The notes beneath the pieces were generated by a model. It was given only the letters and a program-made list of their open reading frames with translations, was not told where the DNA came from and searched no databases. Position numbers and translations under genes: made by a program. Below, in pieces: positions 1 through 8,259 of a DNA stretch of 64,000 nucleotides. Location of the stretch: the NCBI GenBank assembly GCA_002438405.1, contig DJOE01000002.1, forward strand, positions 115,592 through 179,591, read 5' to 3'. The DNA comes from Cyanobacteria bacterium UBA6446 (GTDB lineage Bacteria; Cyanobacteriota; Vampirovibrionia; Gastranaerophilales; Gastranaerophilaceae). Numbering within the stretch: the first letter of the stretch is position 1; the number at the start of each line of letters is the position of its first letter.

Positions 1-215
1 GGAGTAATAACTCCTTTTATAACAGCAGACAATGAAGCTTCAAGCCTGTTTTTCACACCAATTTTGCGAAGAATTGATGCAATGTGTGCTTTTACAGTAT
101 GATCTGTGATTGCTAATATTTTAGCAATTTCTTTATTTGTTTTACCCTGTGCAACATATTGTAAAACTTCTAATTCTCTAGCGGTTAAATTGTTCATCTT
201 AATTCTATTACTCAT
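1..215 (-). CDS. LuxR-type helix-turn-helix regulator, C-terminus beyond window
   Basis: Reading the minus strand from ATG at 215 gives MSNRIKMNNLTARELEVLQ, then a GKTNKEIAKIL / TVKAHIASILRKIGVKNR helix-turn-helix. This is the GerE/LuxR DNA-binding domain: the LTxRExEVL opening and the recognition helix with VKxH are both present. No receiver or ligand domain precedes it, so it is either a stand-alone HTH protein or continues only a little past base 1. A second ATG at 197 is possible; a purine-rich GGAAGG lies rather far upstream of 215. A palindrome at 274-287 sits about 60 bp upstream and could be its own operator. Confidence 0.8.
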   Translation of the reverse strand, partial: MSNRIKMNNLTARELEVLQYVAQGKTNKEIAKILAITDHTVKAHIASILRKIGVKNRLEASLSAVIKGVIT

Positions 216-273
216 AAAGCTATTCTATTATTCCTTCCTTTTATATACTATCATTACCTAGCCATATTACTAT

Positions 274-287
274 TAGCCAAATGGCTA
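274..287. promoter_or_regulatory. Palindrome TAGCCA-AA-TGGCTA upstream of LuxR-type gene
   Basis: Two perfect 6-bp arms with a 2-bp spacer lie between the divergent LuxR-type gene and the gene at 507. A further half site (TAGCCA) is at 259-264. Related sites occur at 45586-45600 and 55152-55165. A regulator binding site is inferred, not proven. Confidence 0.45.
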
Positions 288-393
288 GATTTGTAATACA
301 TTCACAATTAAAAACATTCTAAAAAGTGATAAATATAAAGGGGGTTAATTGTTTATTAAGAAATCTTAATAATTTGTTTTAAAAAGGCAATTA

Positions 394-421
394 TTTACAA
401 GTGAAATACTTTATATATATA
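394..421 (+). promoter_or_regulatory. Possible promoter for 507 gene
   Basis: TTTACA at 394-399 and TATATA at 416-421 are 16 bp apart. This would give a 5' UTR of roughly 75-80 nt that includes the GTGAGTAAAC element at 481-490. The region is very AT-rich, so chance matches are easy. Confidence 0.35.
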
Positions 422-480
422 CGAGATGAAAATCAAAAAATAATAAACGGAATGGAAAACCATTAACACTAAGAGAGTAA

Positions 481-490
481 GTGAGTAAAC
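481..490 (+). repeat. 5' UTR element complementary to 952-961
   Basis: GTGAGTAAAC lies immediately before the AAAGGAG ribosome binding site of the 507 gene. Its exact reverse complement, GTTTACTCAC, lies at 952-961 just after the stop codon and before the terminator. The paralogue at 1128 has the same arrangement (1100-1109 with 1576-1585). Confidence 0.6.
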
Positions 491-506
491 AAAGGAGATT
501 CGACAA

Positions 507-932
507 ATGGGTTTATTAGACGGAATCAACAAAGCAATTGGAAATAGAGTTAGCGGTCAATTATCAGCACCAAAAACTACGAAATCAACAAAAGCTGAAA
601 CAGTAGAACAAAAACCGTTATTGAGTTTTCAAGGTAATAATTCTATTGGAAGAAAAGAATTAGATAATATTAATCCTTATTTTTCAGTTCAAGGAATGAG
701 TGCTGAATCTAAAAAAATTGTTGATGATACGAATAAAATAATGGAACAATTAGGATTCAAAAACTATAAGGTTTCAGGAGCACAAGTTGCAAGTGTTACC
801 AAAGGAGTCAATAATACAGTACTTCCAGGAATGCAATCTGCTGAAAATGGAGCAATTGCAGCAAACTTGACAAGTGTTCCCCAAGGGGATCTTGCGGGTG
901 AGGAATTTTCTAAATTATTTGCAATTGGCTAA
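507..932 (+). CDS. Small protein of unknown function, paralogue of the next gene
   Basis: This 141-residue protein has no signal peptide or membrane segment and no recognised domain. A disordered, Lys/Thr-rich N-terminus is followed by a SFQG motif near residue 40. The second half (residues about 70-130) aligns with the 1128 gene: both have a DxTNxI-x-LG block, then QVASV-GVNN and P-M-A-GA-AAN. A strong AAAGGAG sits 8-9 nt before ATG and a perfect-stem terminator follows, so this is probably a well-expressed single-gene transcript. The F-x-G motif recurs in many small proteins of this window. Confidence 0.8.
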   Translation: MGLLDGINKAIGNRVSGQLSAPKTTKSTKAETVEQKPLLSFQGNNSIGRKELDNINPYFSVQGMSAESKKIVDDTNKIMEQLGFKNYKVSGAQVASVTKGVNNTVLPGMQSAENGAIAANLTSVPQGDLAGEEFSKLFAIG

Positions 933-951
933 GCCATATTAAATTAAACAA

Positions 952-961
952 GTTTACTCAC
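952..961 (+). repeat. 3' UTR element complementary to 481-490
   Basis: GTTTACTCAC pairs perfectly over 10 nt with the element upstream of the same gene's Shine-Dalgarno sequence. It lies between the stop codon and the terminator. Confidence 0.6.
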
Positions 962-972
962 AATGATTTTAT

Positions 973-1003
973 AAGGTCAGTTTTTTAACTGACCTTTTGT
1001 TTT
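973..1003 (+). terminator. Rho-independent terminator
   Basis: There is a perfect 10-bp stem (AAGGTCAGTT / AACTGACCTT) with a TTTT loop, followed by TTGTTTTG. Confidence 0.85.
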
Positions 1004-1099
1004 GCAAAATTTTTACGTATTTATTAAGTAATGTAACGAATTTTCTTAAAATTTAGCCAATTAATTAAAGATTATTAAACTGAATGCCGTATCTAATAA

Positions 1100-1109
1100 T
1101 GTGAGTAAA
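1100..1109 (+). repeat. 5' element complementary to 1576-1585
   Basis: TGTGAGTAAA lies just before the AAGGAG of the 1128 gene and shares the GTGAGTAAA core with 481-490. Its exact reverse complement is at 1576-1585 after the stop codon. A -10-like TAATAA at 1094-1099 would put the transcription start inside the element, so whether all of it is transcribed is uncertain. Confidence 0.55.
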
Positions 1110-1127
1110 ATATAAGGAGAACCGAAA

Positions 1128-1544
1128 ATGGCAATCAAATTTAATGGATTCAACAGTTATAACAATTATAACTTTGCTATCGGTCAAAAAGCATCACAAG
1201 ATGCTCAAGAAGCTAAAAAAGCAGAAGAATCAAAGGAAATTAAAAAAAGTGAAACAACCTTTAAAGGTTTGGAAAATGAAACAGATTTATTAACCAAAAA
1301 CCCACAAAGCTTATATGGTGTAAATTTTACAAAATTCAACACAGAAGATAAAGCTTTGGCAGATAGCACAAATGCAATTTTGGCGAGCTTAGGTTATTCA
1401 TACAAAGTAACAGCTTCACAAGTTGCAAGTGTATCAAACGGTGTGAATAATGTTGTAATGCCATCAATGAAATTAGCAGCAGATGGAGCAGTAGCAGCAA
1501 ATATTCAAGACCCTAACGGACCGTTTGCAGACCTATTCGCATAA
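1128..1544 (+). CDS. Small protein of unknown function, paralogue of the 507 gene
   Basis: This 138-residue protein is soluble with no signal peptide. An N-terminal F-N-G-F-N and Asn/Tyr-rich stretch leads into a charged Ala/Lys/Glu segment and a TTFKG motif near residue 45. Residues about 75-128 match the 507 product: ADSTNAIL-LG, QVASVSNGVNN, PSMKLAADGAVAAN. The tandem pair looks like a duplication with conserved C-termini and divergent N-termini. RBS AAGGAG is 8 nt upstream; a terminator follows. No function can be assigned from sequence. Confidence 0.8.
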   Translation: MAIKFNGFNSYNNYNFAIGQKASQDAQEAKKAEESKEIKKSETTFKGLENETDLLTKNPQSLYGVNFTKFNTEDKALADSTNAILASLGYSYKVTASQVASVSNGVNNVVMPSMKLAADGAVAANIQDPNGPFADLFA

Positions 1545-1591
1545 ATAAGAAAGACAGAAAACTTATAAATTTATATTTACTCACACATTTC

Positions 1592-1620
1592 AGACCGGCA
1601 TTAACCGGTCTTTTGTTTTG
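1592..1620 (+). terminator. Rho-independent terminator
   Basis: A 7-bp stem (AGACCGG / CCGGTCT) with a 6-nt loop is followed by TTTGTTTTG. Confidence 0.75.
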
Positions 1621-1623
1621 TTA

Positions 1624-2856
1624 TTATTTGAATAAAGCGTCAAATATTCCCTCTGAATAAGTCGGGTGAGCAAAGCAAACTTCTTTTAACTTATCAATAG
1701 AAATTTCATTTTGAATAGCAATCGTAAGTTGTTGAATTAATGCAGAGGCTTCAACAGATACGATATGAGCACCAACAAGTTTTCCGTTCTGAGAAAGAAG
1801 TTTTATAAAACCATCTGTTTCTCCATCACATTGAGCTTTACCTAACGCAGAGATTAGAACACTAGCTTTTTTATAATCTGTATTTTCTAAATCTTGTTCT
1901 CTTTTACCAACCCACGTAATCTCAGGTGTTCCATAAACAACTGCAGGAACTAAATCTTTTCGGAATTCAACATGCTCAACTTCTTGAATCGCTTGTTTAA
2001 TTGCAAAATGTGCAAGTTGAATTTCACCTGCAACATCACCAATATATGTAACACCATCAACTTTTTCACACTCATTCGGAGTTCGTCCAACAGCAACAAG
2101 GATAATTTCCGGAGTTAAAGTTTCATCATTTGAAAGAGTTACAATTTTGTCATTAATTTCTTTCACTGAAGTTTGGGTGTAGAATTTGATTTTGTTTGTT
2201 TTGAAAATTCTTTCAACCCTTTTAGAAACCTCAATATCAGCTAAAGGCAAAAGATGAGGCGCAAGTTCAACAACGGTGGTTTCGACACCAAAATTTGACA
2301 AAATTCTTGCCCACTCAATCCCAATTGCACCAGAACCAACAATAAGAATACTTTTGGGGAGAGTAGTTAAGCTCAAAACATCATCTGATGATAACAAAAA
2401 CTTATGGTCAAATTCCAAACCTTTAATTATTTTGGGAGAAGAACCTGTCGCACAAATTATTTTTTTGCAATTAAATTTTTCATCACCGACGGAAATTTCA
2501 TTCTTAGACAAGATTTTTGCTTCTTCTCTAACAACAGTAACTTTTGCGTTCTTTAAAGCAAGTTCAATTCCTTTTCTTAATTTTTCAACAGTTTTGTTTT
2601 TACGTTCAATTACTTTTGCAAAATCGAGTTTAACACCCTCAACAGTTATACCGAATTCTTCTGAATTTTGGATATTTTTATACAATGTTGAAGAATGCAA
2701 AATAGATTTTGTCGGAATACAACCCTTATTAAGACAAACACCGCCGATATTTTCTTTTTCGAAAAGAACAACTTTTTGTCCAAAACTTGCGCCATGAAGA
2801 GCCGCCGTATAACCAGCAGGTCCTGCCCCAACAATACCTAAATCAAATTTTTCCAT
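1624..2856 (-). CDS. lpdA: Dihydrolipoamide dehydrogenase-like flavoprotein (short form)
   Basis: The family uses FAD and NAD to reoxidise protein-bound dihydrolipoamide. Visible are the N-terminal FAD fingerprint GAGPAG (residues 10-15), the redox-active disulfide in GGVCLNKGCIPTK (Cys41, Cys46), the NAD-binding GSGAIG (174-179), and the C-terminal HPTxxE acid-base motif (His397, Glu402). At 410 residues it is about 50-60 shorter than typical; the shortening is mainly between the VGRTPN strand and YIGDV, where only about nine residues remain. AAGGAT lies upstream of ATG. It is last in a minus-strand run after alr. A related pyridine-nucleotide disulfide oxidoreductase with another substrate is possible. 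Confidence 0.85.
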   Translation of the reverse strand: MEKFDLGIVGAGPAGYTAALHGASFGQKVVLFEKENIGGVCLNKGCIPTKSILHSSTLYKNIQNSEEFGITVEGVKLDFAKVIERKNKTVEKLRKGIELALKNAKVTVVREEAKILSKNEISVGDEKFNCKKIICATGSSPKIIKGLEFDHKFLLSSDDVLSLTTLPKSILIVGSGAIGIEWARILSNFGVETTVVELAPHLLPLADIEVSKRVERIFKTNKIKFYTQTSVKEINDKIVTLSNDETLTPEIILVAVGRTPNECEKVDGVTYIGDVAGEIQLAHFAIKQAIQEVEHVEFRKDLVPAVVYGTPEITWVGKREQDLENTDYKKASVLISALGKAQCDGETDGFIKLLSQNGKLVGAHIVSVEASALIQQLTIAIQNEISIDKLKEVCFAHPTYSEGIFDALFK

Positions 2857-2871
2857 TATAAAAAATCCTTA

Positions 2872-3999
2872 TTATCTTGTATAAACTCTCGGTAATCTAA
2901 CCTTTAATCTGCAAGTTAATTCATAATTGATTGTATTTAGAATTTTAGCCCAGTCATCAATTGAATGTTTTTCATCATCAAGCAATGTAATTACATCACC
3001 TAACGCAGCATCAACTCCTGTGATATCAAACATCATTTGATCCATTGTAATATTCCCGACTTGCGGAACTTCTACACCATTCAATGTTCCTGTAATTTTG
3101 TTAGATAAAAGTCTAGGAATTCCGTCTGCATAACCAAGCGGAACAGTTGCAATTTTTCTATCACCGTGTGCAGTGAATGTGTGACAATAACTTACACCCT
3201 CACCATCTTTTGCGGTGTGAATATTAACGATTCTACCTTTTAATGAAATCAATTGTTTTAATTTTGGTTTTCTGAATTCTACACCTTGTGGGAAATCCGG
3301 ATACAAACCATACAAAGCAATTCCTACTCTTCGCATATTCGTATTTGGAACATCATAACAAATTGTTCCGACAGTGTTCAAAATATGTAACAACAGTCCT
3401 TTGCTATCAATATTATCAATTACATTATTCCACTTTTGAATTTGTTCTTTTGCTTTATCAAGCTCTTCTGCAGCTGCAAGGTGTGAAAAAATACCCTTTA
3501 ATTCTACAAAATCACTCTTTTGAACTTTTTTAATAAAATCAACCGCCACATCTGCTCTAACACCGATTCTATTCATTCCGGTGTCAATTTTTACGTGAAC
3601 TTTTGGTTTAATTCCAGTTCTTTGATAAGTTTGTTCGCATGCTTTTAAGTGTTCATCTGTGAAAATAGCAATAGAAATGTCATTTTTAACAGCACTTTCA
3701 ATTGCCCAAACAGGAACAGCACCAAGCACCAAAATATCGCAATCAATCTTTGCCTGTCTTAAATCTACACCTTCATCAATAGAAGCAACTCCAAGCATGT
3801 CAATTCCGCTTGCCAAAATAGTTGGGGCTAGCATTGTTGCACCATGTCCATAAGCATCGGCTTTTACAACTCCAAGGAGTTTAACACCTTGTGGCACATT
3901 CTTTTTAATCTCTTTAATATTATTTTCTAAATTTGAAATATTTATTTCTACCCAAGCATCTCTGTGGATATTTATATTTGTTTGTCTTGTATTTTTCAT
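2872..3999 (-). CDS. alr: Alanine racemase
   Basis: This PLP enzyme converts L-alanine to D-alanine for peptidoglycan. The PLP lysine is Lys46 in VVKADAYGHG; the C-terminal domain has the VSYCHTF stretch with the second catalytic tyrosine and the GYADG and NITMDQ motifs, ending in the usual RLPRVY. I chose ATG at 3999 (375 residues), which gives the family length. A longer reading from 4098 adds 33 unusual residues and overlaps the upstream TPR gene by 52 bp. No clear Shine-Dalgarno precedes 3999, so translation may be coupled to the upstream gene, which ends at 4047. Confidence 0.93.
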   Translation of the reverse strand: MKNTRQTNINIHRDAWVEINISNLENNIKEIKKNVPQGVKLLGVVKADAYGHGATMLAPTILASGIDMLGVASIDEGVDLRQAKIDCDILVLGAVPVWAIESAVKNDISIAIFTDEHLKACEQTYQRTGIKPKVHVKIDTGMNRIGVRADVAVDFIKKVQKSDFVELKGIFSHLAAAEELDKAKEQIQKWNNVIDNIDSKGLLLHILNTVGTICYDVPNTNMRRVGIALYGLYPDFPQGVEFRKPKLKQLISLKGRIVNIHTAKDGEGVSYCHTFTAHGDRKIATVPLGYADGIPRLLSNKITGTLNGVEVPQVGNITMDQMMFDITGVDAALGDVITLLDDEKHSIDDWAKILNTINYELTCRLKVRLPRVYTR

Positions 4000-4046
4000 A
4001 GCAGTTTTAGTATATGACAAAATTATTTTATCAGCAAATTTTTTAA

Positions 4047-5522
4047 CTAAATCAATTTCTTTAATTCTTCTTCTACGGGTGTAAAGACGCTGTCCCAATC
4101 TCCATGGTCACATTGTCTAAATATCTTCACACTATCATACCAATCACAATGTGTCAAATCATCATGCCAGCGCCAATTGTAGATATATGGCAACAAAACC
4201 CAACAAGGTTTTGTCATAGCACCTGCAAGATGAGCAAGCGAAGTATCATTACAGATTACCAAATCCATATTTTCAATAGCACCTGCCGTATCAGAAAAAT
4301 TCGAAAAGGTTTTGCCTAAATCAATTACATTATACTTATCTTTAATTTTTTCAAGTTCTTCTGAACCGTCAAATGTTTGACAAGAATAAAATTGAGTATT
4401 CGGGAGCTCAAAAAGTCTAAAGAAGTCTTCAACTTTCAAAACTCTTTCTTTGTCATAGAAAGTATTTCCCTGCCATTTTATACCAATTTTAAATTTATCA
4501 TTATTGAAATATCTTTCCTTGTAATATTTAACCTTTGCCGGATTTGCTTTTAAATACCCATCATCATGGTGTATAAAAGTGTTATCACCATAAATACCCA
4601 AAGTATAAGGCAAACTCAAAAAAGGTAAATGATAATCAAAATAAACATCTTTTTCAAAGTCATACAATTCCATTATTTCTGCGCCATAAGAATTTTCTCT
4701 AAATAATGGAGCAAGTTCTTTTTGTGGTTTTAGAATAACTTTTTTGCACATTTTTGTAAGTAGAGGCATATATCTGTAAAACATCAACATATCACCAAAA
4801 CCAGCTTCATAATACGTGTATAAAATCTTATCCGACAAATTTTCTTTTCCTGTCCATAGTGGTTTATCTTTCATCAAATGAGGGTAAGTTTTTTCTTGCG
4901 AAACAATCGCACTATACCTGCAAAGCCTTGATTCAAAATTTTTCAACCCATCTTTGTAATCCTTAACCTGCATTTGTGCCAAACCTAAGAAATAAGAAGA
5001 TTCCCAATCGTCAGGCTTAATTTCAAGAGCCTTTTTATAACAATCAACAGCATCTTGCGGACGATTTTCATTGAAGCAAAGATATGCCAAATTGAAATAA
5101 GCTTCATGGCTTTTCGGGTTTAATTCAATAGCTTTTTTGTATGCAATTTTAGCTCTTTCCCAGTCATGATGATTTTTGTATGACATTGCAAGATTAAATT
5201 GATACTCATAGTTTTTCGGGAATTCTTCGCTCAAACTTTCATAATACTTTATCGCAAGTTCAAAATCACCCTTGTCTAAATACAATTTTGCCAAGTTCTC
5301 AAAATAATAAATCTCGGGTTTAATTTCAATAGCTTTTTTTATACATAACTCTGCTTCTAAATACTCTTTAACTTGATAATACAAAACACCAAGCAAATCC
5401 CAAACTTCAGCATTTTTTTGCTCATCTTTCAGAATTTCCATATACAAATCTCTTGCATCTGTCAATTTTCCTTGCTGATGCAAAGAAAAAGCCTGTTGAA
5501 ATTTTTCTGATTTTTGAGCCAT
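4047..5522 (-). CDS. TPR protein with C-terminal glycosyltransferase-like domain
   Basis: Of 491 residues, about 1-215 are six tandem tetratricopeptide repeats (recurring A-x-x-x-KKAIExxP). The rest resembles the GT9/GT41-type fold: a conserved block near residues 405-440 reads AGAIENMDLVICNDTS-LAHLAGAM, like the nucleotide-sugar binding region of heptosyltransferase-type enzymes. A role in O-linked or surface glycosylation is inferred from domain order; the substrate is unknown. RBS GAGGG precedes ATG. It lies 14 bp after the metal-exporter pair and overlaps only the non-preferred long start of alr. Confidence 0.8.
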   Translation of the reverse strand: MAQKSEKFQQAFSLHQQGKLTDARDLYMEILKDEQKNAEVWDLLGVLYYQVKEYLEAELCIKKAIEIKPEIYYFENLAKLYLDKGDFELAIKYYESLSEEFPKNYEYQFNLAMSYKNHHDWERAKIAYKKAIELNPKSHEAYFNLAYLCFNENRPQDAVDCYKKALEIKPDDWESSYFLGLAQMQVKDYKDGLKNFESRLCRYSAIVSQEKTYPHLMKDKPLWTGKENLSDKILYTYYEAGFGDMLMFYRYMPLLTKMCKKVILKPQKELAPLFRENSYGAEIMELYDFEKDVYFDYHLPFLSLPYTLGIYGDNTFIHHDDGYLKANPAKVKYYKERYFNNDKFKIGIKWQGNTFYDKERVLKVEDFFRLFELPNTQFYSCQTFDGSEELEKIKDKYNVIDLGKTFSNFSDTAGAIENMDLVICNDTSLAHLAGAMTKPCWVLLPYIYNWRWHDDLTHCDWYDSVKIFRQCDHGDWDSVFTPVEEELKKLI

Positions 5523-5536
5523 ATTAAACCCTCAAA

Positions 5537-6547
5537 TTATAACTGAATACCAATAAAACTAAAGATATGATTTATATTAAACACATTGTACTGGAATATC
5601 AAACCAACAATTGTACTTACTAAAACCAAAGTACCAATAATAATTGCAGTATCTTTTTTATCCTTATTTTTAGTCAACAATACCAAAATACCAAGACCGC
5701 CGGCTGTACTCAACCCTGCAATCAATGAACCAAAACTGATTGTATGTTTTACAAACAGCAAAGTTAGCATTACAGAAATTGCACAATTCGGAACAAGTCC
5801 TAACAATGAAACCAAGAACGGTTGAATAGGCGAATTCATCAAACAATACTTTGCCAAGTTTTCTTCTGTTCCTACTTTTGAAATCAAAAAAGCCAAAACT
5901 AAAGATACAATTAATATAAATAAAAATATATTAAAAGTATGCTTCAATGGGTGATACCAAAATTCTTTAGTCTTTGATGCATCAACAAGATGATGATGAC
6001 AACAACCCGTTTCTTGTTCAACTTCCAAATCCGTAGGAAGTTCATTCTGCTCTGGAATAGGCTCTTTAGCCTTATATGTAATGAGTAAATCAACCAAATA
6101 TCCAACAATTACCGCAATAATTACTTTAATCAAAATTATTGGAAGAATTAAATAAATTTTGCTCGGATAAGTCAATAGTACCGGAATTGCTTCATCAGAA
6201 GTTGCCAGATACACAGCCAAAAGTGTTCCTCGACTCAAAATTCTTCTAACGTACAAAGTACTTGCAATTACTGAAAAACCGCACTGAGGAATTGATGCGA
6301 ACAAACTTCCAAATAACGGACCGACTTTTTTAATATAAAAAACAAATAAGTGTTTTTTTCTTGTAAAGTACTGTTCAATAACTTCAATAATCAAAAATAC
6401 GACAAATAAAAATGGTACAAGATTTATACTATCAGCAATTGCATCTTTGCTCCACTCAGGCAAAAACGTAATCGGTTCAATTAAATTTGCCGGAATTTCC
6501 GATAAAAAATTATATCCATGAATTATAAATTGTAATATATCGTGCAT
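5537..6547 (-). CDS. Putative 10-TM heavy-metal/manganese exporter (ArsP_2-like), copy 2
   Basis: This 336-residue integral membrane protein is built as two related halves. Each half has a proline-cysteine turn followed by small residues (IPQCGFSVIAST near 85; VPNCAISV near 265), the pattern of the putative 10TM heavy-metal exporter family (Pfam ArsP_2), often annotated as arsenic efflux or manganese transporter. A cytoplasmic loop near residue 183 has a CCHHH cluster suited to metal binding. It is a tandem paralogue of the 6559 gene, 11 bp away, and both run toward the TPR gene. The transported metal cannot be read from sequence. Confidence 0.8.
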   Translation of the reverse strand: MHDILQFIIHGYNFLSEIPANLIEPITFLPEWSKDAIADSINLVPFLFVVFLIIEVIEQYFTRKKHLFVFYIKKVGPLFGSLFASIPQCGFSVIASTLYVRRILSRGTLLAVYLATSDEAIPVLLTYPSKIYLILPIILIKVIIAVIVGYLVDLLITYKAKEPIPEQNELPTDLEVEQETGCCHHHLVDASKTKEFWYHPLKHTFNIFLFILIVSLVLAFLISKVGTEENLAKYCLMNSPIQPFLVSLLGLVPNCAISVMLTLLFVKHTISFGSLIAGLSTAGGLGILVLLTKNKDKKDTAIIIGTLVLVSTIVGLIFQYNVFNINHIFSFIGIQL

Positions 6548-6558
6548 TTTATTTTACC

Positions 6559-7548
6559 TTATTTAACAAAAAAATCTTTTATAACATCTATAACCTGCAT
6601 ATTGTAATACACAGCAAAACCCGTAGCAATTGCGGTTACAACAAGAATTGTTGCAATTAACAGATTATCTTTACTCTTTTGTTGTCTTTTAGCTAGCGTA
6701 ATTAAACCCAAACCCGTTGTAGATATCAAACCTGACAACAATGCCGGAAAACCAATTATGCCTTTTACATAAGCAAGTGCTAAAAATACAGAAGTAACAC
6801 AATTTGAAATTAAACCGATAAAAGCAGTTGCAATAAGCTGATATGGAGTATTACCTAACAAGAAGTTAGACAAATTTTCCACTGAACCAAAATGGATAAT
6901 TGCACAATTGAAAAATGCCAAACATAAAAATGTAAACATAAACATATTAAATGTATGTGTAAGTGGGTGAAGCCACCAATATGGAGGGTTTTCAATAGTT
7001 TGAATTCTATGATGACAACAAGCAGGTTCATTCAAATCAGTGTTGATTGCATTAATATCTTCCATAATCTGTTTTTTTCTTCGGAAAATTACAGAGACAA
7101 TGTCAACAAGATAAGCAACAAAAATACCGACAATAATTTTTATTACTATGATTGGAATTATTACAAAAGCCTTGCTTAAATCCATAAACAATAACGGCAA
7201 AGCATCATCTGAACACGCAATATAAAAAGCCAAAAGTGTTCCTCTAGACATCATTCTCCTAGAGTAAAAAGTACTTGCTATTACTTGGTATCCACATTCT
7301 GGAATTGTAGAAATTGCGACCCCGAAAAATGCGCCAAATTTTTGAATTAATCTAATCAAAAAATTAATATGAGTTAAGAAGAATCGTTCTAATAATTCAA
7401 TTCCGTAGTACAAAATATAAAGCCACGGAATAAAATTAATACTTGAAATAAGAGCCTCTTTAATATATTGAGGCAAAAAATCGCAATGATTTATCAAAAA
7501 AGCCGGTACACTTAAAATTTCCTGAATATGTTGTAAAATCTCTTCCAT
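6559..7548 (-). CDS. Putative 10-TM heavy-metal/manganese exporter (ArsP_2-like), copy 1
   Basis: This 329-residue paralogue of the following gene has the same topology. The half-repeat signatures are IPECGYQVIAST near 83 and ISNCVTSV near 258; the loop cluster is CCHH near 175. SRRMMSRGTLLAFYIACSDDALP matches the equivalent YVRRILSRGTLLA-SDEAIP stretch of its partner. The two may form a heterodimer or act as separate exporters with different metals. RBS GTGAGGAT precedes ATG. It appears to be first in the operon exporter-exporter-TPR-alr-lpd. Confidence 0.8.
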   Translation of the reverse strand: MEEILQHIQEILSVPAFLINHCDFLPQYIKEALISSINFIPWLYILYYGIELLERFFLTHINFLIRLIQKFGAFFGVAISTIPECGYQVIASTFYSRRMMSRGTLLAFYIACSDDALPLLFMDLSKAFVIIPIIVIKIIVGIFVAYLVDIVSVIFRRKKQIMEDINAINTDLNEPACCHHRIQTIENPPYWWLHPLTHTFNMFMFTFLCLAFFNCAIIHFGSVENLSNFLLGNTPYQLIATAFIGLISNCVTSVFLALAYVKGIIGFPALLSGLISTTGLGLITLAKRQQKSKDNLLIATILVVTAIATGFAVYYNMQVIDVIKDFFVK

Positions 7549-7626
7549 AAATTCTCAATCCTCACAGATAATATTAGCATAATCCGCGACATAAAGTCCA
7601 TAGAGAATTATCGAACAATTTCATTT

Positions 7627-8154
7627 TTAATAGCGAATTTTTCGTGTCATAATGATTTTTCCATCTGGATTATAACAATTTTTTCCAAACCAGTGCGCAA
7701 TAAGATTTCCTTGTTTATCAAAAATATAACTTTCTCTGTCTGAAATCCGCAAGCTCATATTTACGAGTCTTCCACTTGGGGTGTACTTATATGTTTTATA
7801 AGGATAAATTAAACTTGTTTTGGTTTCAACATGCATTAAATTTCCAGAATGTGTATAGTACCAAACATTTGTCGGGTCGCCTTTATAAATTATTCCATAA
7901 GTTCCATCAGAAAAAGATGCAAGTGTTCTATCTTTTAAATCTACATTCCCTCGTAATATATTAGAAAAGTTTTCACTCCAATTTGCATCTTGCGAATTGT
8001 AATTCACAAGAGATTGATTAACTGTTTTTGGTTCAGTATTAAGCATTTCTTGTTGCGCAATTTCTGATGTGTATTCAACACCGCCTGTGATTATTTGAGA
8101 ATTCGTAGGAAGAGTAAAAATGCAAAATACAAATATTAAAATCCATTTTTTCAT
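7627..8154 (-). CDS. Exported hypothetical protein with antitoxin-like YD/MORN-type repeats
   Basis: This 175-residue protein has a clear signal peptide (MKKWILIFVFCIFTLPTNS). The C-terminal half has loosely repeated strands of the form Y-x-G-x-L-x-x, with GNLMHVET, GRLVNMSL and GNLIAHWF. These resemble the short beta repeats of MORN/YwqK-like secreted proteins. No catalytic motif is seen. It is probably periplasmic or surface-exposed. Its promoter region is shared divergently with the 8260 gene. Confidence 0.7.
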   Translation of the reverse strand: MKKWILIFVFCIFTLPTNSQIITGGVEYTSEIAQQEMLNTEPKTVNQSLVNYNSQDANWSENFSNILRGNVDLKDRTLASFSDGTYGIIYKGDPTNVWYYTHSGNLMHVETKTSLIYPYKTYKYTPSGRLVNMSLRISDRESYIFDKQGNLIAHWFGKNCYNPDGKIIMTRKIRY

Positions 8155-8189
8155 ACTTATTATTTAATGAAAAATTTTAAAAATACTAC

Positions 8190-8218
8190 TTTAAATTTAA
8201 ATAATAATTTGCTATAAT
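8190..8218 (+). promoter_or_regulatory. Promoter for 8260 gene
   Basis: TATAAT lies at 8213-8218 with a weak TTTAAA at 8190-8195 (17-bp spacing). The start codon is 42 nt further on, behind AAGAGGG. Confidence 0.55.
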
Positions 8219-8259
8219 GTGTTCATCTAAGGTAGTTGGAATAAAGAGGGAAAAAATTT

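Noticed and set aside
2276..2797. 173-codon plus-strand ORF within lpdA
   Set aside because: It is antisense to conserved FAD/NAD motifs of lpdA and has no RBS; a shadow ORF.
4000..4098. N-terminal extension of alanine racemase
   Set aside because: It has no family counterpart, overlaps the upstream gene by 52 bp and starts in that gene's coding end.
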